A stretch of DNA of 64,000 bases, from NCBI GenBank assembly GCA_016987375.1, contig PJRA01000493.1:383423-447422 (forward strand). Direction: 5' to 3'. Shown here piece after piece: positions 11,548 through 22,877 of the stretch (the stretch's first letter is position 1; each line of letters starts with the position of its first letter). The notes beneath the pieces were generated by a model that did no database searches, was not told the DNA's origin, and worked only from the letters and a program-made list of their open reading frames with translations. The stretch is from Brachionus koreanus. Taxonomy: Eukaryota > Rotifera > Eurotatoria > Ploima > Brachionidae. Both the position numbers and the translations under genes were made by a program.

Positions 11548-14500
11548 ATGAGTTCATTAAACATTACTCATAATGTTGCCAAAATATCCAACATGAGTCG
11601 CCGGCCCGTCTCCACAAATAGCGGGTCTAGAGACTTTTATATTGGCCTGACGCTAGCACTGTTATCAAGTTTTTTTATAGGTTCAAGTTTTATTTTAAAG
11701 AAAAAAGGTCTTTTAAAACTGTGCGGAAGTATGACTATTTCTCCTAATAAGAGAGCAGGTATGTTTGTTTGTTTAAACTATTTTAACAGTTAAAAGAGCA
11801 AATTTTAAAGGTCAAGGTGGATATGGATATCTGAAAGAGTGGATTTGGTGGTCGGGTTTTTTAACAAGTAAATTTTGCAGAAAAATAATTTAGACGGTGC
11901 TGTCAATTTTTTAAAATTAAGTGGCAGTTGGAGAGCTGTGCAATTTTGCCGCATACGGATTTGTTCCGGCCACACTTGTTACTCCATTGGGCGCTTTAAG
12001 CGTTTTAATTAGTGCTGTTATGTCTGCATATTTTTTAAACGAAAAATTAAACCTAATTGGAAAAATAGGATGCATTTTGACTGCGATCGGCTCCACTGTA
12101 ATGGTAATTCATGCTCCAAAAGAAGGTGAAGTAAAAACAGTTCAAGAACTAATTTTTCGTATCCAAGATAAAGGTAATTCATTTTATTTTTTAGGTTTAT
12201 TTACTAAATTTCAAAATTATGACTAAAAATAAGAATATGCTTAGTTGCAAATTTTTTTTTCATTTATAATTTAAAAAAAAACTTTATTTAGATACTTTTT
12301 AATGAGTCATTTTTTTTGAAGTGTTTTCAATTGAATTTTTTGTAATAATAATTTTTCAATTTTAATGACAAATAATTAAAATCTTGAAAAAATCATTTTT
12401 AATTTTATTTGAAAAATTATATTTGTACTAAATTTACTAGTATAAATTCAAATATATGGCTTTGAATAAGACTGTTTTTCAAGCTTCAAATCAGCTTATG
12501 AAAATTTTTCTATTTTAATTTAATAAAAACTGACTGACTTGTGGTCAAGCCACCCGTAAGCCAACATTTTTATGTTCTATTGACATAAAAATACCAACCA
12601 AAATTTTTCCAATTAAAAAATAAATTAAATTGGAAAAATTTTTTATGGGATATTTATCCTTTATTTTTTCGGTTAAATTCATTACATTCTGTGGTGTACC
12701 AAGGGCAGTGAAAAAAACATGTTTATTAAAAATTTAGTGTGAATTTAAGTTACTGGTCTTGTCATCAAGCCTCTGACTTATAGAATTTTTAAGGTGTTTC
12801 AAGATGTTCTCGGATAAATCATAAGTTTGTAATGATGTGCAATTAGCCGAAAAAAATAAAAGATGATATCTAATAAAATATTTTTTCTAATGAGAAAACA
12901 AACATTATTAACAATAAAACATTTAAAAAAAAAGAGGAAAAAAAATTGAATTAAGCCTTAAAAACCATTGTTTGTCTTTCAAAAAAATTGGTGTGTGTTT
13001 TAAAAGTATCCAAAAATCACCAACTTTGATCACAACAGAAATATAAAACTAAAATTAATCCTCAGAAAAAGAGTAAACATTAAATAAATTAGTTTAGTTA
13101 TAAAACTTAAAAATAACAAATTCTAACAAAAAATATAAATTTGTAAATTTTCTCAATTAAAACTGTTTTACGCTTGAATTCAAAGGATACTTTACATCCA
13201 AAAACTGGAAAAATAAGGAAGAAAAAGGAAACTTTATATTCTTAAACTAGACCAGGCAATCTTGTTTCAAGACAAGTTTCATAATTTTTTAACCAAACAA
13301 GCTATACATCTTAAATCGGTTGATAACAAAAGCTTGAAAAATGCACTAAAAAGTGATTAGTTAGTCTTATTTCTTTACAATTATTTACAAAAAGAAAACT
13401 ATTATATTAGAAAATTACAGTTTTCTGGCTTTCCACATTTTTTTTTTTGACCATAAAAAATAGTGATGTTGGTTTAGCTTGGTTAGTTGGTTGGCCAAAG
13501 TCGACTTTTTTGACCTAAATTCAAATATTTAAACAAATTTTGTTATTTTTTAAATTTTGAGATCAAAATTCAAAATAGAATTTTATGTCTTTAAGTTTTG
13601 AAAAAAAAAGTTTTTTCTTTCATTTAGTTTAGGGTTTAATTTTGAGCTAATTTTAATGATTATTTAATTATAATTTATTTTTTTGGAAGGCCAAATTAAG
13701 AACCAAAAATTGGCTTACCAAAATTTGGTCGACCAAGCGCTGGTTAACGAACATCACTTATAAAATAATGTAAAATTTTTTCTATTAAAGGCATTTTTAC
13801 AATTCTATTTAGGAAATTAATTAAGATTCTAAGAATGTTACATTTTTTGTGGGAAAAAAGCATATATGTTAGCTTCAAATTGTACTTTAAATTAAAAATG
13901 AAATCTATGAAATTTTTCTTGGCCATTTAATAATTTGCTGTGCCGATGTAATTTAAAATGATGATACTCCACATGACAGGTGATTGTTTTGATGATAACT
14001 CAGTTGAAGATGATTGATAAAAATCTAATTTCTTTACAGTACTTTTTAAAACTACAGTACAAACTAAAACTAAATTTATTTATTTCTTCGCTTTTTATTT
14101 CTTTTCGTTTCTTTCAAGAAAGAAATAAAACTCCATGATTGAATAAGCGAAATCTTTCTCAAGAAAACCTAGGAAAAGAAATGAAAAACATCTGGAAAAG
14201 AAAATTAAAGAAAACGTACAAGTTAGCTAAGTCTTAACGATCTAGTATTTAATTATACCGTAAATTTGGAACATTAAATTTTGTAATAGTTAGTAAAATA
14301 CTTTTATTTTAACTGAAATTAATAAATTTAAATTAATTAAAATTAAAATTAATAAATTTTTGAATCTATTAATTAATAATAATATATAATTGCAATAAAG
14401 GCTCTTTACTCGAAGATTTCCAAAAGTCAGATTTCAAATTAATTTTAGCTTTTTTTAAAAAAATTAATTCTTATAATTTATTTTTGATCACCTATTCATG

Positions 14501-16054
14501 AAAAGTTTTCCTATCAAAAAATTAAAAAATATAATTTTCAAAATTCCTTCAGATATTTTTCATTAATGATATGAAGATATTATTTAAATGATTTATTGGA
14601 AGAATTTTTTGTATAAAGCTATAGTTTCAGGTGTCATTAGCAATATCAAAGTTATTAAATAGATAAATAGCTCTGTAATTAAATCTTGATCAACCAAATT
14701 TTCCTTGAATTTCTCGTACTTTCAGTTCAAAGTATCAAAAATTAATTAAAATGAATTAATTTTTGTTGCAAAATGTGCTTAATTTTCATGCTATAAAATG
14801 AAAAAAGATAAGATCACACAAAGGGTTGAAAAAACGCCTCCGGGTTTTATTAACATTTATAATTTTTAATTTTATTAAAAAAAATAAACAATTATAACTT
14901 AAAAAATTTTTTAAAATTAATAATTTTTATTTATTTAAGAATTCATATCGTTTTCAATTCTATGCGTTATTGCTCTTCTAATATTAATTTTTTATATTGC
15001 GCCAAAATACGGTCACACTAATGTGTTTATTTACATACTTATATGCTCAATATTGGGCGCTTTTACAGTCATGTCCTGTAAAGGTCTTTCACTTGGCATT
15101 AAAGAGATGTTTTTTACTCAACCAAGCGTATCATTTGTATACACGTATTTTTTTGCTCTCTTAGTCATCTGCTGTATAATCATTCAAATGAATTATCTGA
15201 ACAAATCATTGGACTTGTTCAATACACCAATTGTGACAACTATTTATTACGTGTTGTTTACTCTTTTCGTGATGATAGCCAGTGCAATCTTGTTCAAAGA
15301 ACTTCTAAACGTTTCCTTTACAGATTTTGTCGGGTGTATAAGTGGTTTTTCAACAATAATTTGTGCTTTGTTTTTGATTCAATTTTTCAAAACAAGTCCT
15401 GAGGATGGAAACCAAAATAAAAACTCTAATTTGACAAAAAATGACAATAGCAACTTGTTTAATTTGATTTTAAGTAATTCAAAAAAGATGAATCACGAAT
15501 CAAACAATTTAATTGAAAGCTATGGACTGCATGATTTTAACGAAAAAGATAATCATCAACCAGAAAACATCCAACACTCAAGCCAAATATGCTCAAAACA
15601 AAATTCAAATGATTTAATTCAAAATTCTTCTGTGTTTAAAATGACTGAGGCGTTTGTGAGAAATACAGAACTTGGATCAAATAGTCTAAGTCAAAATAGG
15701 TCTATAATAAAAAGGATTTCAAACAATTACAAAAACTTTCAGCAAAACATTTTAAATTCAAGATCCCCATCCGGATACACACAAGTTCCATTGAATCAAG
15801 CGGATGAGGAAGGCTTTTCCAATGAAGAGTGTGACCTTGAGTTTGATATAAGTCAACATAAAAACAATAAAAAATACAATTTCCTTATAAATAAAGATGA
15901 AAACGAACTGATGTCAAACAAACCGGTTAAAAATAGGTCTTCAACTAAAAGTAGCAGTTTTAATGAAAATATACTTGTTAAGAATACTAGTACAGAAAGC
16001 CTAAGTGACGATCCGAATTCAGCCAATAAATCTCTCATTGAACTAAGATCTTAG
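11548..16054 (+). CDS. NIPA-type magnesium transporter, 544 aa
   Basis: Four exons: 11548-11758, 11811-11867, 11922-12173 and 14940-16054. NIPA proteins are nine-helix membrane proteins of the drug/metabolite-transporter fold that carry Mg2+ at the plasma membrane and endosomes. Diagnostic motifs, close to human NIPA2, are [42 protein letters not shown] (split here as [11 protein letters not shown] and PATLVTPLG), [43 protein letters not shown] and SAILFKE. After the last helix (about residue 305) comes a long hydrophilic Asn/Ser-rich tail of roughly 240 residues, much longer than the usual short tail. Intron 3 is 2.77 kb, far larger than the other two (about 50 bp), and contains an inverted-repeat element. 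NIPA1-4 paralogy is not resolved. Confidence 0.93.
13462..13758. mobile_element. hAT-like MITE in the NIPA intron
   Basis: The ends are imperfect inverted repeats: left AGTGATGTTGGTTTAG (13462 on), right end reverse complement AGTGATGTTCGTTAAC. The flanks are TAAAAAAT (13454-13461) and TATAAAAT (13759-13766), an 8-bp near-duplication as made by hAT transposases. About 297 bp with no coding capacity. The AT-rich flank weakens the duplication evidence. Confidence 0.55.
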
Positions 16055-16584
16055 TTTAATTGTTTAGAAAATTTTTCACTCAAAATTTGCGATCTGTAAT
16101 AAAATGTTCTAAATTTTTTTTCTTGTTTTTTTTACTTAATTTTTAAAATAATATTCTTCTTATCCTCAAGTTCTTAAATAATTAAAAAAAAAATGCATTA
16201 ATTTAATGTTTTAATGATATTTAGATTATTACTAAATTTATTTTTTCTAAATTTAAATTAAAGCATAATTTTTGTTTGATGAATAAAAATTTTGAAAAAT
16301 TTTTAAAATTTATTATTATATTTTCTAAACTAAATTTCTTTTTTTTTTTAAATTAAATAAAAAAAAAACAAAAATGTAAATTTTTTTATTTGATCCAAAC
16401 ACTTTTAAATGTATTTTTTTTGTAAAATTACAATCTTTTTTCAATAGCTTAAAAATAAAGCTTTCAAATTAAAAAAATAATTCTAAATACATTTAAGACT
16501 TTTAGGTCAGTTTAAGACATGGACATTCTTGTCAAACAGCCATCCATGAGTAAGAATATAAATGAAATAAAAAAAAAAAAGAAA
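16055..16584. other. AT-rich 3' flank of the NIPA gene
   Basis: Homopolymer-rich; no additional feature seen. A plus-strand open frame over 16519-16842 is the antisense shadow of the LINE relic that follows. Confidence 0.6.
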
Positions 16585-17060
16585 TTGTCTCGTCTAAACC
16601 CTGCTTGTTCTTCACTAGATGTAACATCCAAGGAGTTCCTGAATCTTTCCAGAATTATTCTGCAGAGCACCATGTTTGCTATTGGTAGCAATGTTATTCC
16701 TCGCCGAATGTCTCAGATCATTTTGTTACCTTCCTTAAGGAGCTCGACTATCAGGTTATCTGCTATATCTGCTTTTGAGAGCCTTTATTGCAGTTTCTAT
16801 TTCTTTTTGGCTTGGCACTTATGTGTCAATCTTCAGTGCTAGCTGATTCAGGTTGTAAATACTCTTAAAGCTCTGATCTATTAAGAACTTCTTTAAAGGG
16901 ATCAACCCATCTATGTCCTTGCTCTCTTTCAGTTGTCAAGTCACAATATTCTTTGTCTTTCACTTAAGTTGTTCTTCTTTGTGAGGAGCAACATATCGCA
17001 TTAGTGATCTTGTGTAGCAAATGTATGTCCTTTTTGAGCTGGCTTTTTCTACTTGGCTAG
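16585..17060 (-). pseudogene. Dead LINE reverse transcriptase fragment
   Basis: Read on the minus strand this richer-GC segment gives, in broken frames, RWVDPFKEVLN, LKSR, RGITLLPIANMVLCRIILE and SLDVTSSEEQAGFRR. These match in order the start of a LINE reverse transcriptase: the region before the fingers, the W+GI.LL....K motif and the EQAGFR motif. Part of the middle is deleted, and the active-site (Y/F)ADD region is not present. This clade differs from the CR1/Jockey-like pieces at 1-665 and 55890, since the QAGFR motif is typical of other LINE groups. Confidence 0.7.
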
Positions 17061-17415
17061 TACACAAATTTCAATTAACAGACTTTATTCGATTTTTTGA
17101 AAACCAATGGAGTTTTATTAATTATTTTAAATTTTAAGATTCAAAATACAATATGCCTGGGTAGTTTTCATTCAGAACACCTTAAATTAAATTAATTTCT
17201 TTTAGCAATATTTTTCTATAATTTTAATCCTAATAATTTTCTGAACAAACAATTTAAATTAAGCTTTGAAAATTATTTCAATTTATTTGAAATTGATCTA
17301 TTTTTAAAAATAATAGAAAAATATTTAATACAAAAGAAAAAAAATGATTGAAAATTTTGAAGCTAGAAAACAATTTATTTATTATATATAAGAGAAAAAA
17401 ATATTTTTTAAAAAA
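17061..17415. other. 3' flank of the K2P channel gene
   Basis: AT-rich; includes AATAAA-like hexamers on the minus strand just past the channel stop codon (about 17370-17385). Confidence 0.5.
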
Positions 17416-20400
17416 TTAGACGAAAAATTTTTTTGACGAGGATAACATATCATCTGCGTCGTTTAGTGAAGACTCATCATCTAATCTCGACTTGTCATAG
17501 CTTGTTTCATAATCGGTCATATTTTGGCTACTCAAGTCGTTATTCGAAGTTTTTCTAATGCTTCCAGTTGAAAGATAATTAACACTTAAAAAATTTAAAT
17601 TAACATCTGATCCTGGCTCGATCGGAGTGCTTTGCTTTTGTTCAATGTTTTTTAGCCTGTTATCACTATTGCGTGCAGATTTGGTTGAAGTAGTTAGTAA
17701 AGTCGCATTTGTCACTGTCAAATAATCTTCGGCATCATTTTCATCATCAATATACAAATTAACATCATTCATCAAACTGGGTTTAATTTTTTTGTCTTCT
17801 TCATGTTTAGTTAAGTCTCTTGAATCTGAATCATACTGAGGAAAACATATCTTTGGACTTTCTTTTATTTTAAACTTTGAATTCGCTTCACTTAAGTTAG
17901 TTGGTATTAAAAGATGGGATATTTTTCCAGGACCCCGTCTAATCGTGTAATGAGGCTTTTTGCTCTTTACATTATTTAAACAAAATTTACACAATATTTT
18001 TTTATTCTCATTTGAATTTGAATTTGAATGATTATTGCTGGACTCAAAAGTAATGCTATCAGATCTATTTAACAAATACTTATCACACTGCTCTTTGTTT
18101 TGTTTTATTTTCCCTAAATGATACATGGAATTTTGACCAACAAATTGACGCCTAGTTTGCCACATAATAAATGGAAATTTGCGCTTAAACGAAAACGATA
18201 ACAAATTTTTGTTTTGAAAACAAAATTTAATGCTGTTTTCGCGTCTAAGCTCCTCCAAATCAGATGGCTCATAGGTGCATATTACGCTACCATTAACAAC
18301 ATTCAATAAATCTGTGCTACTAAATCGAATATTTTGATTTTGTTTTGCTTTTTTTGAAAATTCTTCGCGTCGCGCATCCTCTGTGTTCATTGTTAAAAAT
18401 CTTAAAACTAACAAATTTATTGACGATGCCACTACCGTCAAGCCAAAAAGTATGAACGTAAACGATAAGACAACATAGCCTGTATTTGACAAGTCATTTC
18501 TTTCCTTAACAAAAAGAAAATTAAAACTTTATAACATTTTTTATTTTTTAAATTTACTTGAAGAGCCTTTTTAATAAAGTTTATTTCAAAAAAATTTTAT
18601 TATATTATTTTATTAGTTAAGAATTAATAACTTACGACATAATCACCGAAACCAATAGTGGTTAGAGTGATAACACAGTAATAGATGGCATTAAAGTAAG
18701 TCCAGCCTTCGTAATGTGAAAACATTGCTGCTCCACCTGCAATCACAATGAAGGATAGCACGCCGGCGACAAACACCATTTCAGTCTGATTTACTTCTGT
18801 GTTTTTGAATCTAACACATTTTTTTACAAGTTGTATACAAAACGAGGAAAAATAGTTGAGACGTTCACCAACTGATTGAAACATAACTAGACAAAGAGGA
18901 ATTCCAATCAAGGCATACAACATACAAAACGATTTACCGGGTATTGTTTGCGGCGTACTATGTCCATAGCCTTTAAACAATTTTTAAATTATGGCAATTA
19001 AATTTTTAGTGTTTTAAACAATACCAATTGTGGTTATCACGGTAAGACTAAAATAAAATGCCCCGGTGAATTTCCTTTAAAATTTTAATTTTTTAAATAT
19101 AACTAAAAATTAAAGCAAAGAAAATTTATTTATGTTATTTTAAATTCAAAAATAATTATTTAGAGCTACATTTTGACTCAAATCTTGTGAATTATTAAAT
19201 AAATTTTTTGTTTAAAAAAAAGAAATTTATTTGAATTTAAAAAAAATATTATATTTTACTAACAAATTCTAAACGACTAGCTAGGATTTAGTTTTTTTTC
19301 AATTTCTAAAAGCGTCAGTTATTTATAAAAATAAAACTAATTAACTTGAAATGGTCTGTTTAAACAAAAAATTTTTGGTTAAAATGCTGCAATATTGTAC
19401 TTTTTACAGAAGTATATTTTAAGTAAACATTCAATGAAAAACTTATTTTTGTGAAATTCAAATACAAACAAATAAAAAATTCTTTCTTTTTTGATAAATT
19501 AAAATTTACTAAAATATATAGTATTTTCAAAAAAATTCTCAATAAAAGTGCAACATATTTAGTTGCACATTTTTATCAAGAACAAAATTTTTACTTTTTT
19601 TTTTTTTTAAATCTAAACATTTTATTATTAGACAATAAATCAAATCTTAAATTTTTATTTAGTATTCAAGCATTTTAAAAATCCTCTATCTTTTTGTTCT
19701 ATAAATTTTCGATAGAAATCACCAAATCTTAAATAAATTAGGATTAAAACTTAAATTATGGTTTTAAGAAACCCATCCAGTCATCTAGTTTTAATTAATT
19801 ATCTGCCCGTTAGACTAAAAATAAGTTTCTACTCTTTGCAGATGACTGAAAGATATTGTAACAAATTTATTATTTAAGCTATTTTTTATTTGTATTTTTA
19901 ATTCTACTTCAAGATGTTATAGAATGGGTCCTATTTAATGGTTCATTATTTTTTGGTTTTTTCCTTTTTAAAATAACAAAAATGGTCTTTTGTGGGTAAA
20001 AAAAAAGTGCCAATATTTAAAAAGTTTAGTAAAAATTTAAAAAAAATAAAATTAAATGGTAAGTTTGCTGATTATATTTTTTTAGTTGGTGTAATGAGTG
20101 GTCAAAAGATCTAAATTTTTGAAAATGGGAGATTATAAGCTACGGTCTGAATCAAATGTTTCTTAATAGGTTATGACTGATTTATAGTAAATATCATATT
20201 ATCTAAAGACTTCTTATCCGTAGACTTAGGAACTTGCATTTAATTTGTCTAGATAACTAAATTTGAAATTATTAATCAGCCGGGCTTTCCAGTATTAACT
20301 TCAATATAAAAGCCTAGTAATGTCTCATATCAAATATTCAAATTTTACTTTTCTTTTTTATCTTAAGGAGCTTATGCTCGAACAGAAAAACAAATAAATA

Positions 20401-21749
20401 AAAATATTTGTATGATTTTGTATGATTATTTAAAATATTTGTAATAAAAATATATGGAGTATTCTGATTTTTTTTTATCCACTAATTTATTTTCTCAGTT
20501 TGTTACACAAAATCTTCAATCAGATTTCACGCACTTTGGCATTGCAATTTAATATTATTCTAATGAATGCACTTCAGCTCTTGCTTTTTTTAACACTAGA
20601 AGCACCAAGCATTTTTTCAGGTTTTTTAATTCATAAATTATTTTATAAAAAAACTAAAATAATTTTATAAAATAATATCATTTTTTAAAGAAAATTTTAA
20701 AATCTACATAATTCGAAAAAAATATATTTATTTGAAAAATCCATTCATAAGATATGAGGATTTAAAAATTCTTCAAATGAGTCAAAATGACTTGTTTGGT
20801 GCTTCTAGTGTTAATGGAGATTGACCTGTAGATGCTTGAAAGATATTTTGCACGTAAAATGTTAAAAAGAAATATACTTGTCGATTAAACGAAATGTACC
20901 CAACATATGTGAGCTAAGAAAAACTTCAAAAATTTCAATCCAAATGTAATTATTCTCGAAATTTTATTCAATATATGTAAAAGTCAATTTTATTTAACAC
21001 TCAAAGGCCGGATGGATCTTTTAAAACCTTTTTTTTCAATCATATCTTAAATAAAAAATATTAAAAAATTATTTAATTTTTATTACAAAAAATTTTTTTT
21101 TCATTAAAAAAAAGTAAAAAAACGAGTCAAATAAAATGTGTCGAAAAAACCCTCCGATCTTTGATTAATTCTTGTTAATAATTAGAATTGTTTGAATAGA
21201 ATTATATTTCCTTTTTGATAAAATTTAACTGAATCATAGTAAAATATTTTCTAAAACTACATGGAATATGTTGCACTTTTTTAAGCTAAAAATTATTTTC
21301 TTCAAAACCAAAAAGTTAAAAAAGATAAAGCATTAATGAGATTAAATTTTGTTTTTGATATGATTAGCATCACAATGCTCTAAACTTGCATTTATTTTAA
21401 TTTTATAAAATTTATGATTTTTTTCTGAAGCAACTGTAGCTCTCTACAGATTAATAAATAAATAAAAAATAAAAATAACAAGTCTTTCATGAATTTATTA
21501 AAGCAAATAAACCTACCATTGAGGAAATTTTCGATATGCATGGTATTTGTTGACTATGTCTTCCAAATTTTTGTACTCATCTTGACTGATATTGTATTTT
21601 TTTTTATAATCGATTTCAGAATTTTCTAGATCTTGCTTGATTGATTCTTCAGTCTGACTCTCGAGAGCGTCGAATATGGCAGCGCCCATGAGCAAATATG
21701 TAAATGTTGAAACAATAAATGATAATGTGCGAACATTCTGCTTTTTCAT
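17416..21749 (-). CDS. TASK-type two-pore-domain potassium channel, 568 aa
   Basis: Exons on the minus strand: 21749-21517, 19074-19025, 18970-18636 and 18504-17416. K2P channels carry background K+ leak current and act as dimers in the plasma membrane. The N-terminus (MKKQNVRTLSFIVSTFTYLL, GAAIFDALES) is close to TASK channels. Pore 1 is TTIGYGH, with His98 at the position of the TASK external pH sensor; pore 2 is TTIGFGD (Gly201-Asp204). The exit of M4 (VLRFLTMNTEDARREE) is also TASK-like. Exons 1-3 and the start of 4 encode the four helices; about 310 residues of Ser/Asn/Asp-rich cytoplasmic tail follow, without recognisable domains. Intron 1 is 2.4 kb and contains several small elements. 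The motif set is intact, so a working pH-sensitive leak channel is likely. Confidence 0.95.
19430..19590. repeat. Dispersed repeat, partial GTGCAACAT family copy
   Basis: This stretch of the K2P intron matches 53455-53560 through AATTCAAATACAAACAAA, a TTCTTTCT run and GATAAATTAAAATTTAC, then reads AAAAGTGCAACATATTTAG. The latter is the terminal motif of the inverted-repeat element described at 31708. Confidence 0.5.
20272..20298. repeat. TTAA-bounded 27-bp motif
   Basis: Core AATCAGCCGGGCTTTCCAG bounded by TTAA on both sides. Near-identical units lie at 48914-48941 (opposite strand) and 63798-63826, and a degenerate one at 685-700. Confidence 0.5.
20594..20810. mobile_element. piggyBac-type MITE, TTAA target site
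   Basis: 217 bp with 15-bp perfect inverted ends CACTAGAAGCACCAA and exact TTAA duplications on both sides (20590-20593, 20811-20814). TTAA duplication is the hallmark of piggyBac transposition. There is no coding capacity. It sits in intron 1 of the K2P channel gene. Confidence 0.8.
20998..21164. mobile_element. Second TTAA MITE family, copy 1
   Basis: Flanked by TTAA at 20994-20997 and 21165-21168. The left end reads CACTCAAAGGCCGGATGG and the right end, reverse complemented, TCAAAGATCGGAGGG: an imperfect inverted repeat. A second copy is at 46257-46470 and the left end of a third at 63827. The interior is AT-rich with a conserved AAAAAGTAAAAAAACGA block. Confidence 0.7.
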
Positions 21750-22877
21750 TATTACTCAATGCAACTGCTGCATAATCAATCGGTCCGAATTGGAATTGAT
21801 TTATTACGAAAAAATTTTACAACAAAACAAAAAAACAGCTATCTAATAACTATGCTATTTGATCATTAAATTACCCTGATGCTATTTTATTTATGTTTGA
21901 TTCTAGCTAAAATAAAATTTTAATTATAATCAAGACTGGCACCACATTTACGTCAGTAAATAATAGAATCTAAGAGGCATAACTGATAGAAATGAAATTT
22001 ATTATTTAATTTTAGCCGAGTTTCTGTAGCTGATTTTAAAAATTATAGTAAACTAGCTCAGCATTATAATAATTTTGGCATCCGTTTTCAGGGTTCAATA
22101 GCAAGACTTGCGATGATTTGAGTTAGCTTATTTATACCACAAAAACAGCAATAATAATAACAATAATAATAATAAAAATGATAATATTTCAAAAAAAATA
22201 TGTTCGGATTTTGTGGTTAGTTGAGTCAAAATTTATGAATACAACTTAGCCGAGAATTTAATTTAAAGGAACAAATAGTTGAGAAATTTCAATCATAATT
22301 AGATTGAGGCTTTTTGTTAAATTAAACTTATATTTATTAGCCTAATGCTTCTATCAATGCTCAAGCTATTATGCTGCACTACCACTTTAATCATAATTCT
22401 TATTTTAATTATGACTCTTAATCATTACTACTTGCTCTTTCTCTAATGTGCTAATATTTCATCAACTCGATTCTAATTGGACTGGGAACAGCATTTCTAG
22501 ATTATTGGGTTTATTTTTATAGTTGCAAATCGCAAATGAATTTTTTAAAAACAATTAAAATTCTGTGTTTAATTTTCAAAAGAAAATCAATAAACTAACT
22601 TGTAGAATATTTTATGATAAATTTAAAAATCAAGTCTTTAAGCTTAACCAAGAGAATTGTTTTTTCTCTCTCTCTCTCTTTTTCTTCACTTCACCCGGCA
22701 GGAAAGCATTAAATCCCTGGAATAAATTGTTTATCAAAAATCATGCAAAAAAAAATGAAAAAAACAAATTGACAGTGTTTTATTTTTTAACTAATTTAGC
22801 TAATTTTTAAAATTAATTTTTTTTTTATGCATAAAAAAAAACAACAAACAATTAATTCTCACATAAACCAGCTTAAT
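21750..22877. other. Intergenic between K2P and GGT genes
   Basis: Contains an (AAT)n-like microsatellite near 22147-22180 and a short (TC)n run near 22667. It should include the K2P promoter. An 81-codon plus-strand open frame at 22565-22810 has no coding character. Confidence 0.5.

Noticed and set aside
12595..12650. Short hairpin around AATTTTTCCAATTAA in the NIPA intron
   Set aside because: Arms of about 18 bp made of A/T homopolymers are common by chance in this sequence; no further copies were seen.
14086..14215. AAGAAATAAA-type inverted repeats in the NIPA intron
   Set aside because: Low-complexity purine/pyrimidine runs without defined ends or flanking duplication.
22565..22810. 81-codon plus-strand frame between the K2P and GGT genes
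   Set aside because: Low-complexity Phe/Lys/Asn sequence without homology features.
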